Assembly (NCBI GenBank): GCA_946811695.1
Contig: OX328126.1
Location: 8,198,197 to 8,262,196, forward strand
Source: Gonocerus acuteangulatus
Lineage: Eukaryota > Arthropoda > Insecta > Hemiptera > Coreidae
DNA: 64,000 nucleotides
Direction of reading: 5' to 3'
A model generated the notes under the pieces. It was not told where the DNA came from. It saw only the letters and a program-made list of their open reading frames with translations, and did no database searches. The position numbers were made by a program, and so were the translations under genes. Below are positions 1 through 11,854 of the stretch, piece by piece (position 1 is the stretch's first letter; each line of letters starts with the position of its first letter).

Positions 1-104
1 GATACTTTAATATCCCATATAAAACGTTTGATATAAAGAATTGAAAAATATTGATTTATTTGGTTTTTAAAAATTCAAGGAAATCACTTCGATTGTGATT
101 GCAC

Positions 105-3100
105 AATCCACAATATAAGTCCTTAAGAGCATTTCTCATACAGAAGGGTTTTGTATCCAGTATAAGTCCTTAAGAACATTTCTCATACAGAAGGGTTTTG
201 TATCCAGTATAAGTCCTTAAGAACATTTCTCATACAGAAGGGTTTTGTAGCCAGTATAAGTCCTTAAGACCATTTCTCATACAGAAGGGTCTTGTATCCA
301 GTATTAGTCCTTAAGAGCATTTCTCATACAGAAGGGTTTTGTATCCAGTATAAGTCCTTAAGAACATTTCTCATACAGAAGGGTTTTGTATCCAGTATAA
401 GTCCTTAAGGGCATTTCTCATACAGAAGGGTTTTGTATCCAGTATAAGTCCTTAAGGGCATTTCTCATACAGAAGGGTTTTGTATCCAGTATAAGTCCTT
501 AAGAGCATTTCTCATACAGAAGGGTTTTGTATCCAGTATTAGTCCTTAAGAGCATTTCTCATACAGAAGGGTTTTGTATCCAGTATAAGTCCTTAAGGGC
601 ATTTATCATACAGAAGGGTTTTGTATCCAGTATAAGCCCTTAAGAACATTTCTCATACAGAAGGGTTTTGTATCCAGTATAAGTCCTTAAGAACATTTCT
701 CATACAGAAGGGTTTTGTATCCAGTATAAGTCCTTGAGAGCATTTCTCATACAGAAGGGTTTTGTATCCAGTATAAGTCCTTAAGAGCATTTCTCATACA
801 GAAGGGTTTTGTATCCAGTATAAGTCCTTAAGAACATTTCTCATACAGAAGGGTTTTGTATCCAGTATAAGTCCTTAAGAACATTTCTCATACAGAAGGG
901 TTTTGTAGCCAGTATAAGTCCTTAAGACCATTTCTCATACTGAAGGGTCTTGTATCCAGTATTAGTCCTTAAGAACATTTCTCATACAGAAGGGTTTTGT
1001 ATCCAGTATAAGTCCTTAAGAACATTTCTCATACAGAAGGGTTTTGTATCCAGTATAAGTCCTTAAGGGCATTTCTCATACAGAAGGGTTTTGTATCCAG
1101 TATAAGTCCTTAAGGGCATTTCTCATACAGAAGGGTTTTGTATCCAGTATAAGTCCTTAAGAGCATTTCTCATACAGAAGGGTTTTGTATCCAGTATTAG
1201 TCCTTAAGAGCATTTCTCATACAGAAGGGTTTTGTATCCAGTATAAGTCCTTAAGAGCATTTCTCATACAGAAGGGTTTTGTATCTAGTATAAGTCCTTA
1301 AGAGCATTTCTCATACAGAAGGGTTTTGTATCCAGTATAAGTCCTTAAGAGCATTTCTCATACAGAAGGGTTTTGTATCCAGTATAAGTCCTTAAGAGCA
1401 TTTCTCATACAGAAGGGTTTTGTATCCAGTATAAGTCCTTAAGAGCATTTCTCATACAGAAGGGTTTTGTATCCAGTATAAGTCCTTAAGAACATTTCTC
1501 ATACAGAAGGGTTTTGTATCCAGTATTAGTCCTTAAGAACATTTCTCATGCAGAAGGGTTTTGTATCCAGTATAAGTCCTTAAGACCATTCCTCATACAG
1601 AAGGGTTTTGTATCCAGTATTAGTCCTTAAGAGCATTTCTCATACAGAAGGGTTTTGTATCCAGTATTAGTCCTTAAGAGCATTTCTCATACAGAAGGGT
1701 TTTGTATCCAGTATTAGTCCTTAAGAGCATTTCTCATACAGAAGGGTTTTGTATCCAGTATTAGTCCTTGAGAGCATTTCTCATACAGAAGGGTTTTGTA
1801 TCCAGTATAAGTCCTTGAGAGCATTTCTCATACAGAAGGGTTTTGTATCCAGTATAAGTCCTTAAGAGCATTTCTCATACAGAAGGGTTTTGTATCCAGT
1901 ATAAGCCCTTAAGAACATTTCTCATACAGAAGGGTTTTGTATCCAGTATAAGTCCTTAAGAACATTTCTCATACAGAAGGGTTTTGTATCCAGTATAAGT
2001 CCTTGAGAGCATTTCTCATACAGAAGGGTTTTGTATCCAGTATAAGTCCTTAAGAGCATTTCTCATACAGAAGGGTTTTGTATCCAGTATAAGTCCTTAA
2101 GAACATTTCTCATACAGAAGGGTTTTGTATCCAGTATAAGTCCTTAAGAGCATTTCTCATACAGAAGGGTTTTGTATCCAGTATAAGTCCTTAAGAGCAT
2201 TTCTCATACAGAAGGGTTTTGTATCCAGTATAAGTCCTTAAGAACATTTCTCATACAGAAGGGTTTTGTAGCCAGTATAAGTCCTTAAGAGCATTTCTCA
2301 TACAGAAGGGTTTTGTATCCAGTATAAGTCCTTAAGAACATTTCTCATACAGAAGGGTTTTGTATCCAGTATAAGTCCTTAAGAACATTTCTCATACAGA
2401 AGGGTTTTGTAGCCAGTATAAGTCCTTAAGACCATTTCTCATACAGAAGGGTCTTGTATCCAGTATTAGTCCTTAAGAACATTTCTCATACAGAAGGGTC
2501 TTGTATCCAGTATTAGTCCTTAAGAACATTTCTCATACAGAAGGGTTTTGTATCCAGTATAAGTCCTTAAGAACATTTCTCATACAGAAGGGTTTTGTAT
2601 CCAGTATAAGTCCTTAAGGGCATTTCTCATACAGAAGGGTTTTGTATCCAGTATAAGTCCTTAAGAGCATTTCTCATACAGAAGGGTTTTGTATCCAGTA
2701 TAAGTCCTTAAGAGCATTTCTCATACAGAAGGGTTTTGTATCCAGTATAAGTCCTTAAGAGCATTTCTCATACAGAAGGGTTTTGTATCCAGTATAAGCC
2801 CTTAAGAACATTTCTCATACAGAAGGGTTTTGTATCCAGTATAAGCCCTTAAGAACATTTCTCATACAGAAGGGTTTTGTATCCAGTATAAGTCCTTAAG
2901 AACATTTCTCATACAGAAGGGTTTTGTATCCAGTATAAGTCCTTGAGAGCATTTCTCATACAGAAGGGTTTTGTATCCAGTATAAGTCCTTAAGAACATT
3001 TCTCATACAGAAGGGTTTTGTATCCAGTATAAGTCCTTAAGAAAATTTCTCATACAGAAGGGTTTTGTATCCAGTATAAGTCCTTAAGAGCATTTCTCAT

Positions 3101-5986
3101 ACAGAAGGGTTTTGTATCTAGTATAAGTCCTTAAGAGCATTTCTCATACAGAAGGGTTTTGTATCCAGTATAAGTCCTTAAGAGCATTTCTCATACAGAA
3201 GGGTTTTGTATCCAGTATAAGTCCTTAAGAGCATTTCTCATACAGAAGGGTTTTGTATCCAGTATAAGTCCTTAAGAGCATTTCTCATACAGAAGGGTTT
3301 TGTATCCAGTATAAGTCCTTAAGAACATTTCTCATACAGAAGGGTTTTGTATCCAGTATTAGTCCTTAAGAACATTTCTCATACAGAAGGGTTTTGTATC
3401 CAGTATAAGTCCTTAAGGGCATTTCTCATACAGAAGGGTTTTGTATCCAGTATAAGTCCTTAAGAGCATTTCTCATACAGAAGGGTTTTGTATCCAGTAT
3501 TAGTCCTTAAGAGCATTTCTCATACAGAAGGGTTTTGTATCCAGTATAAGTCCTTAAGAGCATTTCTCATACAGAAGGGTTTTGTATCCAGTATAAGCCC
3601 TTAAGAACATTTCTCATACAGAAGGGTTTTGTATCCAGTATAAGTCCTTGAGAACATTTCTCATACAGAAGGGTTTTGTATCCAGTATAAGTCCTTGAGA
3701 GCATTTCTCATACAGAAGGGTTTTGTATCCAGTATAAGTCCTTAAGAGCATTTCTCATACAGAAGGGTTTTGTATCCAGTATAAGTCCTTAAGAACATTT
3801 CTCATACAGAAGGGTTTTGTATCCAGTATAAGTCCTTAAGAGCATTTCTCATACAGAAGGGTTTTGTATCTAGTATAAGTCCTTAAGAGCATTTCTCATA
3901 CAGAAGGGTTTTGTATCCAGTATAAGTCCTTAAGAGCATTTCTCATACAGAAGGGATTTGTATCCAGTATAAGTCCTTAAGAGCATTTCTCATACAGAAG
4001 GGTTTTGTATCCAGTATAAGTCCTTAAGAACATTTCTCATACAGAAGGGTTTTGTATCCAGTATTAGTCCTTAAGAACATTTCTCATGCAGAAGGGTTTT
4101 GTATCCAGTATAAGTCCTTAAGACCATTCCTCATACAGAAGGGTTTTGTATCCAGTATTAGTCCTTAAGAGCATTTCTCATACAGAAGGGTTTTGTATCC
4201 AGTATTAGTCCTTAAGAGCATTTCTCATACAGAAGGGTTTTGTATCCAGTATTAGTCCTTAAGAGCATTTCTCATACAGAAGGGTTTTGTATCCAGTATT
4301 AGTCCTTAAGAGCATTTCTCATACAGAAGGGTTTTGTATCCAGTATAAGTCCTTGAGAGCATTTCTCATACAGAAGGGTTTTGTATCCAGTATAAGTCCT
4401 TAAGAGCATTTCTCATACAGAAGGGTTTTGTATCCAGTATAAGTCCTTAAGAACATTTCTCATACAGAAGGGTTTTGTATCCAGTATAAGTCCTTAAGAG
4501 CATTTCTCATACAGAAGGGTTTTGTATCTAGTATAAGTCCTTAAGAGCATTTCTCATACAGAAGGGTTTTGTATCCAGTATAAGTCCTTAAGACCATTCC
4601 TCATACAGAAGGGTTTTGTATCCAGTATTAGTCCTTAAGAGCATTCCTCATACAGAAGGGTTTTGTATCCAGTATAAGTCCTTAAGAGCATTTCTCATAC
4701 CGAAGGGTTTTGTATCCAGTATAAGTCCTTAAGAACATTTCTCATACAGAAGGGTTTTGTATCCAGTATTAGTCCTTAAGAACATTTCTCATACAGAAGG
4801 GTTTTGTATCCAGTATTAGTCCTTAAGAACATTTCTCATGCAGAAGGGTTTTGTATCCAGTATAAGTCCTTAAGACCATTCCTCATACAGAAGGGTTTTG
4901 TATCCAGTATAAGTCCTTAAGAACATTTCTCATACAGAAGGGTTTTGTATCCAGTATAAGTCCTTAAGAACATTTCTCATACAGAAGGGTTTTGTATCCA
5001 GTATTAGTCCTTAAGAACATTTCTCATACAGAAGGGTTTTGTATCCAGTATAAGTCCTTAAGAGCATTTCTCATACAGAAGGGTTTTGTATCCAGTATTA
5101 TTCCTTAAGAGCATTTCTCATACAGAAGGGTTTTGTATCCAGTATTAGTCCTTAAGAGCATTTCTCATACAGAAGGGTTTTGTATCCAGTATAAGTCCTT
5201 AAGAGCATTTCTCATACAGAAGGGTTTTGTATCCAGTATAAGTCCTTAAGAGCATTTCTCATACAGAAGGGTTTTGTATCCAGTATTAGTCCTTAAGAGC
5301 ATTTCTCATACAGAAGGGTTTTGTATCCAGTATTAGTCCTTAAGAGCATTTCTCATACAGAAGGGTTTTGTATCCAGTATTAGTCCTTAAGAGCATTTCT
5401 CATACAGAAGGGTTTTGTATCCAGTATAAGTCCTTAAGAGCATTTCTCATACAGAAGGGTTTTGTATCCAGTATAAGTCCTTAAGAACATTTCTCATACA
5501 GAAGGGTTTTGTATCCAGTATTATCCTTAAGAACATTTCTCATACAGAAGGGTTTTGTATCCAGTATAAGTCCTTAAGAACATTTCTCATACAGAAGGGT
5601 TTTGTATCCAGTATAAGTCCTTAAGAACATTTCTCATACAGAAGGGTTTTGTATCCAGTATTAGTCCTTAAGAACATTTCTCATACAGAAGGGTTTTGTA
5701 TCCAGTATAAGTCCTTAAGAACATTTCTCATACAGAAGGGTTTTGTATCCAGTATTATCCTTAAGAACATTTCTCATACAGAAGGGTTTTGTATCCAGTA
5801 TAAGTCCTTAAGAACATTTCTCATACAGAAGGGTTTTGTATCCAGTATAAGTCCTTAAGAACATTTCTCATACAGAAGGGTTTTGTATCCAGTATAAGTC
5901 CTTAAGAACATTTCTCATACAGAAGGGTTTTGTATCCAGTATAAGTCCTTAAGAGCATTTCTCATACAGAAGGGTTTTGTATGCCG
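105..5986. repeat. 47-bp satellite array, about 125 units
   Basis: A head-to-tail array of a 47-bp unit built around CCTTAAGARCATTTCTCATA and CAGAAGGGTTTTGTATCCAG. Units differ at a few diagnostic bases. Rare variants recur at exact multiples of 47: a CATG variant at 1550, 4088 and 4840 (spacings of 54 and 16 units), and a TAGCC variant at 250, 908 and 2412 (14 and 32 units). Two 46-bp units with TTATCC occur at 5521 and 5755. This shows multi-unit block duplication. 47 is not a multiple of three and stops recur in most frames, so the short open frames inside are not genes. Confidence 0.98.
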
Positions 5987-6420
5987 AATTCTCCAAGAAT
6001 TTCCTTTAAATATACATTTACAGAAGCCTGATGGGTGTGAGTACTTTCTGCTTAAAATCGTTCGTTCGATTCCCACTTGGACCGATGGCTTTCCTTTCGA
6101 AAATAGTAATATATAACTTCCCTCGAAAGGAGAATCATTTTCACTTACCAAAAACTTGTAGTAATATATTTCTATATTATAAGTTTTCGATGAGTTAATG
6201 CTGCATTTTCTCCTTTATCGACTTCCCAAAGCATAAAGTGGCGTAAGTGGTGTCTTGCTTCTATTTAACAAAACATGATAAATCGAAGTGTATTTAATGC
6301 TATAATAAAGAAAAAATTTTGAGATTATGGTTTATTGTTTACATTGAAATATGCATGTCTATTTTTTACTTTTATAGATTATTTTCACCTTCCTGAGGAA
6401 TGCGCTCAGTACTACATATC
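5987..6420. other. unassigned AT-rich spacer
   Basis: No gene seen. A stretch near 6052-6078 contains GTTCGATTCCC, a B-box-like motif of Pol III promoters, but no matching A box or tRNA fold could be drawn, so it may be a decayed SINE. Confidence 0.4.
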
Positions 6421-6561
6421 AGGTCGTCCCATAAGTAATGTCGGTTTTTAATATTCTTTCTGTTTATGTTTATTTTTGTTTATTATAGCATTAACTACAC
6501 TTCTATTTATCAGGTTTTGGTTGGTATAAATTATTTATTCTGTGCTGAAATTTCATTTGAA

Positions 6562-6880
6562 ATGGATCACCCAAGACACCACTTACGCCACGTTATGGTT
6601 TGGGTATTCGATAAAGGAGAAAATGCTACTTCTTCTAATCGAAAACTTGTAGGAACATATGGCGAAAATGTCATTAGTGAGCGACAAGTGGAGCGGTGGT
6701 TTGAACGATTTCGAGCGACAAACCGCAAGCTTGAAGACGAGCGTAGGTCTAGCAACAGAGCTTGACTACCAACTCCTGCAGGCTAATGTAGAAGAAAATC
6801 CTGTTGTAACAGTCGAAGAGCTAGCAGAAAAACTTGGATCGACACATTCTACAGTACACCTAAACCTGATTCAAATTTGA
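6562..6880 (+). pseudogene. mariner transposase N-terminal fragment, frameshifted
   Basis: The translation starts MDHPRHHLRHVM at 6562. It continues through the paired helix-turn-helix DNA-binding region typical of mariner transposases, with the motifs VISERQVERWFERF and LEDERRSS. The frame breaks near 6760. The next frame continues with TELDYQLLQANVEENP and ELAEKLGSTHSTVHLNL, the second helix-turn-helix of the family. No D,D(34)D catalytic region follows. Family mariner transposases are about 345 residues; about 105 remain here in two frames. Confidence 0.85.
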
Positions 6881-6995
6881 ACCACCGATATTTTAGTGAT
6901 CCATGAATTCCGAAACGAGAAACTGTCTTGTCGGAATCTTTGGATTGCCATTAATAATAAGCGGGTTTAATTCTTAGAGGAGGTAGGGAGGAAAC
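6868..6995 (+). repeat. diverged copy of repeat family A
   Basis: Begins AATTTGAACCACC and contains GCGGGTTTAATTC plus a GGAGG-rich end. It matches a roughly 145-bp repeat found better preserved at 20572-20722 and 23117-23262. It abuts the truncated mariner fragment, so it probably marks the disruption point. Confidence 0.6.
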
Positions 6996-7019
6996 GACAA
7001 ATCGGGGGGGGGGGGGGGG

Positions 7020-7180
7020 ATGTCGACAAATCTATGCCAATAGCGCCGACATCCAGGGTGCAGCGAGGAATTTTCCCAACGAGCGGTTAGAAAATTCCTG
7101 CTGCCGCTGGGGATCGAACTCATCTTCTCCTGCTTATGAATTTAAGGCGCTAGGCACCAGACCACTGAAGACCCCCTATA
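7020..7180 (-). mobile_element. tRNA-headed SINE, family 1, diverged
   Basis: On the minus strand it starts with a tRNA-like head (GGGGTCTTCAGTGGTCTG), a B box resembling GAGTTCGATCCCC, then the body ending with CTGGATGTCGGCGCTA. The same organisation occurs at 33555-33742, 42684-42823 and 60536-60723. It sits inside the mariner remnant. Confidence 0.85.
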
Positions 7181-7312
7181 TACCTTTAATATATGATATT
7201 TGGTATTAAATGTACATAACCAAAAGTAGCCTTTGTATGTAAAATTAAGATGTTGAATGGATAAAAATGAAACCTTATTTTCGAAATCTCTTCCAACTTT
7301 TCGGACAACCCA

Positions 7313-7736
7313 TTATTATAAAAATATCGGACCTAAGAAAATGAAGACCAACCCTCGGCAGAGATGACGGCATACCTTTCCAGACAGCGAACTGCACCGA
7401 ATCTAAGAAGACACGTCTCTAACTATGCTAATAACCCTGAAGATTAGACGGGAGCCTAGATCGTCTGTATCTGAAATCTTCACGCCGTTTAGAACTCTGG
7501 AATGTTGCTAGCTCTACCGTCGAACCCGTCTCGAGGGGCACCGGTGTCATCTTAGTAAAGGTTACAACATTCTAGGGTTATTCTGGGATACGGGGACGAG
7601 AAAGATGGTTAGGTGTCTCTGGATTTTGGAGAAGGCCAATATTTGGCAATTTAGTGGCGCACAGTGGAACACAGTTTTTTTGGACATGGTTTTCTTACAG
7701 TTAATATATATGCTAGCGTAAACAGAAACTAAATTT
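7313..7736. other. unassigned sequence
   Basis: No open frame of note, repeat or RNA motif recognised. Locally higher in GC than its neighbours at 7370-7560. Confidence 0.3.
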
Positions 7737-8690
7737 CACTGTATCTATTATATAAAAATGAATCGCTAAATGTGTTGGTAAGCGCAAATCTCGAGAACAT
7801 CTGAACCGATTTCGCTAATTCTTTTTTTATAATATTCCTTGAAGTATGAGGATGGTTCTTACGGAGAGAAAAATTAAAAAAATTGCCTGAAAAAGTCTAA
7901 AAACAACACTTTTCGGGTCTTATTCACTTCCTTAACGCAAATTCATTTTAAAATAAAAACATATGTTCTCAATTATAATATTTTTAACAGTTAACGTATT
8001 TGTATATCTATTATATAAAAATGAATCGCTAAAAATGTTGGTAAGCGCAAATCTCGAGAACAACTAAACCGATTTCGTTAATTCTTTTTTTTTTTTTTTT
8101 AGTATTCCTTGCAGTACGAAGATGGTTCTTACGGAGAGAACAATTTAAAAAATTGTTTGAAAAAGTCTAAAAACAACACTTTTCGGGTCTTTTTTACTAA
8201 AAAGCCACAAATTTCTATAAAATTACAAAAGTGTTGTGTTTGTGACTTACTAAATATTCCTCCTATAAGGCGGCGGACAAATTTAGGCAGAACACCCCGA
8301 AATTCAAAGAATAAAACAAAAAGAAATTAATTATCAATCTAATCGTACTGCCGAGGATCGTGAAAATCGCAAGGAACGTGAAGGAATTCGGTTAAGACAG
8401 ACCCGCGAAGCGCGACATTCGACTAATAATGGTGCAAGTTTGAATCGAGCTGCTGTGAATTCATTACAGTGCCTGCAGCTGTGTTGCTATTGGACCTATG
8501 AACTCAGTTTGACTATAAACGAATCCCAGGGGCAGTCATTAAGTGTTTGTGGTATTAATCTAGAAAACCCATGTTTCTCGCATGGTCAATTGTATGTTGC
8601 CTGTCCCCGTGTTGGAAAACCATCTGCTCTGTTTGTTTACGCGTCAGGTAATGAAACAATAAATATCGTGTACCATTAAGTACTACAATA
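7737..8690 (+). mobile_element. internally deleted Helitron with duplicated 5' region
   Basis: Two direct copies (from about 7737 and 7998) begin with TCTATTATATAAAAATGAAT followed by CGCTAAA and AAGCGCAAATCTCGAGAAC, the style of 5' terminus seen in insect Helitrons. Downstream, 8346-8430 can be read as an arginine- and glutamate-rich segment (DRENRKEREGIRLRQTRE), like the N-terminal charged region of some Helitron proteins. This runs almost directly into a helicase C-terminus at 8440. Rep and most of the helicase are absent, so the element is a deletion derivative. The family call rests on the helicase fragment. Confidence 0.75.
8440..8679 (+). pseudogene. Helitron Pif1-type helicase C-terminal fragment
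   Basis: Readable residues include LTINESQGQSLSVCG, NLENPCFSHGQLYVAC and RVGKPSALFVYA. These correspond to the C-terminal block of the Helitron Pif1-like helicase (TINKxQGQ motif, then FSHGQLYVACSR). About 60 residues match; the family enzyme exceeds 1,000. No catalytic Rep HUH motif or Walker A motif is present. The first residues (MNRAAVNSLQ) are probably not original protein. Confidence 0.88.
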
Positions 8691-8992
8691 AAAATGAAAC
8701 TTAATTTAGAATAAGTAAAAATAAAATGAAATATAATAAGTAGGTATCATAATAAGAAAACTGATATTGTGATTTTTAGTGACTATTAAAAGAATTTTAA
8801 GTGTTTTATAATTTTTTATTTTTTGACATAATGTAATTGTTGACTTATTAAGTTTCTTTTTTCTTTTAGCACTTTCCTCCGAAGGAAAGTAGCTATTGAG
8901 GTTGGACTCATGACGGAATTTTTGAAAAATTTCTTCGAATACTTTATCGATCCTACCTAGTAGACACCGAAAATGACCCCCGTTAAAATTTA

Positions 8993-9024
8993 TGTATATA
9001 TCTATATCTATATATATATATATA

Positions 9025-9072
<48 letters not shown>
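8993..9072. repeat. (TA)n microsatellite
   Basis: About 70 bp of near-pure TA, with a few TATGCATA and TATCTA interruptions. Confidence 0.95.
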
Positions 9073-9074
<2 letters not shown>

Positions 9075-9104
9075 GGTTAACACGATAGCGGCCAGAGTTT
9101 TTGT

Positions 9105-9655
9105 TTTTTTGTTCCGAAACTTGGTATATAGCATTCAATTAGCAAACGATTGAACGAGTTCGTTAACCACCAAAATCGGTCCACCGGAAGGGGGGGTTTA
9201 CCCCGAACCCAAAACACTAATTTGACCATTTCAGCCGTAATATTTGTTATATTTCAACGAAACTTGGTATTCGTAGTGGTAATATAGAGAGAAAAGTGAG
9301 ATATAAAAATGAACTAAATCGGTTCATAAGGAGGGGGGGTTTACTCCGGACCGACAATACCAATTCGCCACTACCAGCCGTGATTTTAGGTATATTTCGA
9401 CGAAACTCGGTATTCGTAGTGGTAATCTACAGGTAAATATGTGATGTAAAAATAAACTAAATAGGTTCATTAGGAGGGGGGGGTTTACTCCGGACCCAAA
9501 TTCCTAATATACTCATACTGGTCGTAATTTCTGCTGTATTCTAACGAAACGCGGTATACGTCGTGGGTAACTTATGAGAAAGAAGTGTTATAAAAATGAG
9601 CTGAATCGGTCAATCGGAAAGGGGGGTTTACTTTGTAATATATTTCAATAGAAAA
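9105..9655. repeat. tandem repeat of about 144 bp, roughly four diverged copies
   Basis: CGAAACTTGGTATTCGTAGT-type blocks followed by CGGTTCA or CGGTCCA, a G-run and TTTACTCCGGACC recur at about 9176, 9318, 9461 and 9607. Copies are clearly diverged, so this is an old array. No coding potential. Confidence 0.85.
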
Positions 9656-9984
9656 GCCAGCCAGACATAGGTCCACAAAGGCGCCGCAAGGAGCGCTAGA
9701 GGGACTGTATCCTGTTCCTGCGTTAGATCAAAATACGATAATATGAGGTTTTTTGTATTTATTACGTAGTGTAATAGGTAACATGTGTAAACATAACTCT
9801 GGAAGCAAATTAATAATTGATTAGTTACTCATTACAAATTTAAAAGAGAACTATTCATGTTTTTATTTTATTTATGTAGGATATTTTAAGCAAATTGTTC
9901 TGGAAAGCAGTCTACACGACCCAAATTCTGAGGAAAGTGCTTAGTTATGCAGCTCCTGCGTGACGGACTTTTTTTTTTATCTTA

Positions 9985-10087
9985 CTAGCTGACCCGGTGT
10001 CCCAAATAGCAGAATAAGTATTAAAAAAAAAGAAGAAATTAAAGAATCGACTGTTAGACGGTACGAAGTTCGCCGGGTCGGCTAGTT
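9985..10087. mobile_element. about 100-bp unit with inverted CTAGCTGACCCGG ends
   Basis: Left end A/CTAGCTGACCCGGTG and right end CGCCGGGTCGGCTAG/T are inverted copies. Both look like Helitron-style 3' termini (CTAG followed by T), facing outward. The right end also has GGTACGAAGTTCGCC as a possible hairpin. Confidence 0.55.
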
Positions 10088-10494
10088 ATATATAATAATA
10101 GCAGGAAAAGAAGAATCAAACGACTGTGTTGAGCAAACTATGATCGATTCCTAGTTGTGAGAATTTGTTTGGAGAAGAAGACATGAGAATGAAGATTTTT
10201 TCGGAACGATTATGGAAAATATTAGACACTACTAGACCAGCGTAACTAAATAAATGACAACCGAAGAATGGTAATACATGATAGGATGTTTACCACCTAT
10301 TTATTTACAAACTGCCAAATACTGAGTATTTGTTATTCCGCCCAAGGCCGCAGGTAGTCACAGATAATCTAAGCGAATAGTTCAAGAACAAAACCAAAAG
10401 AAAAAATCTTTGCCACACCTTGACAAAATTGAGTGAGATTTCATGGAAACAACCCTATATGTTTTCCGAAAGAAAATTCTAGGCGTTGATTTAC
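10088..10494. other. unassigned sequence
   Basis: Nothing recognised: no repeat period, RNA motif or convincing exon. Confidence 0.3.
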
Positions 10495-11200
10495 AAATAT
10501 TTCTTTGCTAAGATGACTTACAGAGATAGCCTTGCTAAGATGACGCACTAACAGTGCCTTCCTAACAATACGGTCAGACATTGCCTTGCTAAGAATATGG
10601 TCAGATATAAACTTGTTAAGATGACGTACAAACAGTGCCTTGCTAAGAATATGCTCAGACATTTCCTTGCTAAGATGACGCACTAACAGTGCCTTCCTAA
10701 CAATACGGTCAGACATTGCCTTGCTAAGAATATGGTCAGATATAACCTTGTTAAGATGACGTACAAACAGTGCCTTGCTAAGAATATGCCCAGGCATTTC
10801 CTTGCTAAGATGACGCACTAACGTTGCCTTGCTAAGATGACGTACAAACATTGACTTGCAAAGATGAAGCCCTAACACTGCCTTGCTAAGATCACGTACA
10901 ACCATTGCCTTCCTAAGATGACGTTCAAGCATTGCCTTGCTAATTTGATGTACAAACATTGCCTTGTTAATAGGACGTACAAACCATGCCTTGCTAAGGA
11001 TACGTACTAACAATGCCTTGCTAAGATGACGCACTAACACTGCCTTGCTAGGATGACGTGCAAACACTGTCTTGCGAAGATTACGCACAACATTGCCTTA
11101 CTAAGGGTACGTACAAATATTGCCGTGCTAAGATTACACACAAACACTGCCTTGCTAAGATGACGCTCAAACACTGCCTTGCTAAGATGACATACGCACT
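10495..11200 (-). repeat. 27-bp minisatellite with an open minus-strand frame
   Basis: Unit approximates TTGCTAAGATGACGCACTAA plus CAGTGCC, about 26 copies. Because 27 is a multiple of three, the minus strand stays open for 215 codons (10441-11088) as a nine-residue repeat of type RHLSKAxxV. A 135-bp (five-unit) block is itself duplicated within the array. Codon-length periodicity explains the open frame. No start context, splice signal or family supports a gene. Confidence 0.9.
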
Positions 11201-11854
11201 TGGTCTAGCTAAGTAATTTGGTTAGGCTATACCACTTCTGCGAGAATCTTCTAGTGTACCTACATTTTGTTAGTTTTCTTGCTTCTTGCGTTACTTGAAA
11301 GCAGCGTTAAAAGGTTAAAAAGCTCTTGCTTCCAGCGGCATGTATAAGAAGTATCTTGAGGCCCTAACAGTCTTGTAGAAGAAGGCTGTTATAAATAATC
11401 CTCCATAAGAACGTAGCTACATTAGTACAGCTGACAAGACTTATTGTAAAAGCAGCCTACCTCTTTGGAATAGAGGTGTGAAAATGACGCCGCACAATCT
11501 GACTATACTAATGCTCTTGATGACGAGGGCCAATGTGTAGGACACACTCGTCATTCGCTCCCGCTCTCTCTCGGCATTAATATAAATTACAAGATGGACA
11601 AGCCGTATCGGCCTCTGAATATCTCAGGATTAGGCTCCTGTCATGGTCGATTAGGCCTAGAGTATGCGAAATGTATTTCAATCAAAGGCCTAATTAGGCG
11701 GGAATGGTGTCTGATTAGGTTTTATCATCTTCTTATCATTAATTACTTAACATGATAAATGGTTAAATGACGTTTAATGATTTAAGAAGAAGTGGTTTAT
11801 TAAATATCTCAACGCATGCTAATGGCTATAGAATAGACCAAAATTTATTTATTA
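11201..11854. other. unassigned sequence
   Basis: No gene, repeat or RNA feature recognised. The stretch at 11640-11720 repeats GATTAGGC-type words a few times. Confidence 0.3.

Larger units (their letters stand above)
6421..7312 (+). mobile_element. decayed mariner-family transposon, internally disrupted
   Basis: The left end (GGTCGTCCCATAAGTAATG) resembles mariner terminal repeats, and an imperfect inverted counterpart (GGTTGTCCGAAAAGTT on the minus strand) lies at about 7282-7309. The interior holds the N-terminal part of a mariner transposase. The catalytic half is missing and replaced by another repeat, a G-run at 6996-7018 and a minus-strand SINE at 7020-7180. The element cannot be autonomous. 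The left end is supported more strongly than the right. Confidence 0.75.

Noticed and set aside
105..5986. CRISPR-like regular repeat array
   Set aside because: Units are fully contiguous, with no unique spacers, and the genome is eukaryotic.
6052..6080. B-box-like GTTCGATTCCC as a SINE
   Set aside because: No A box or repeated body could be found, so it was left as unassigned.
5649..6151. Open frames at the end of the 47-bp array
   Set aside because: The period is not a multiple of three; frames end as soon as units rotate.
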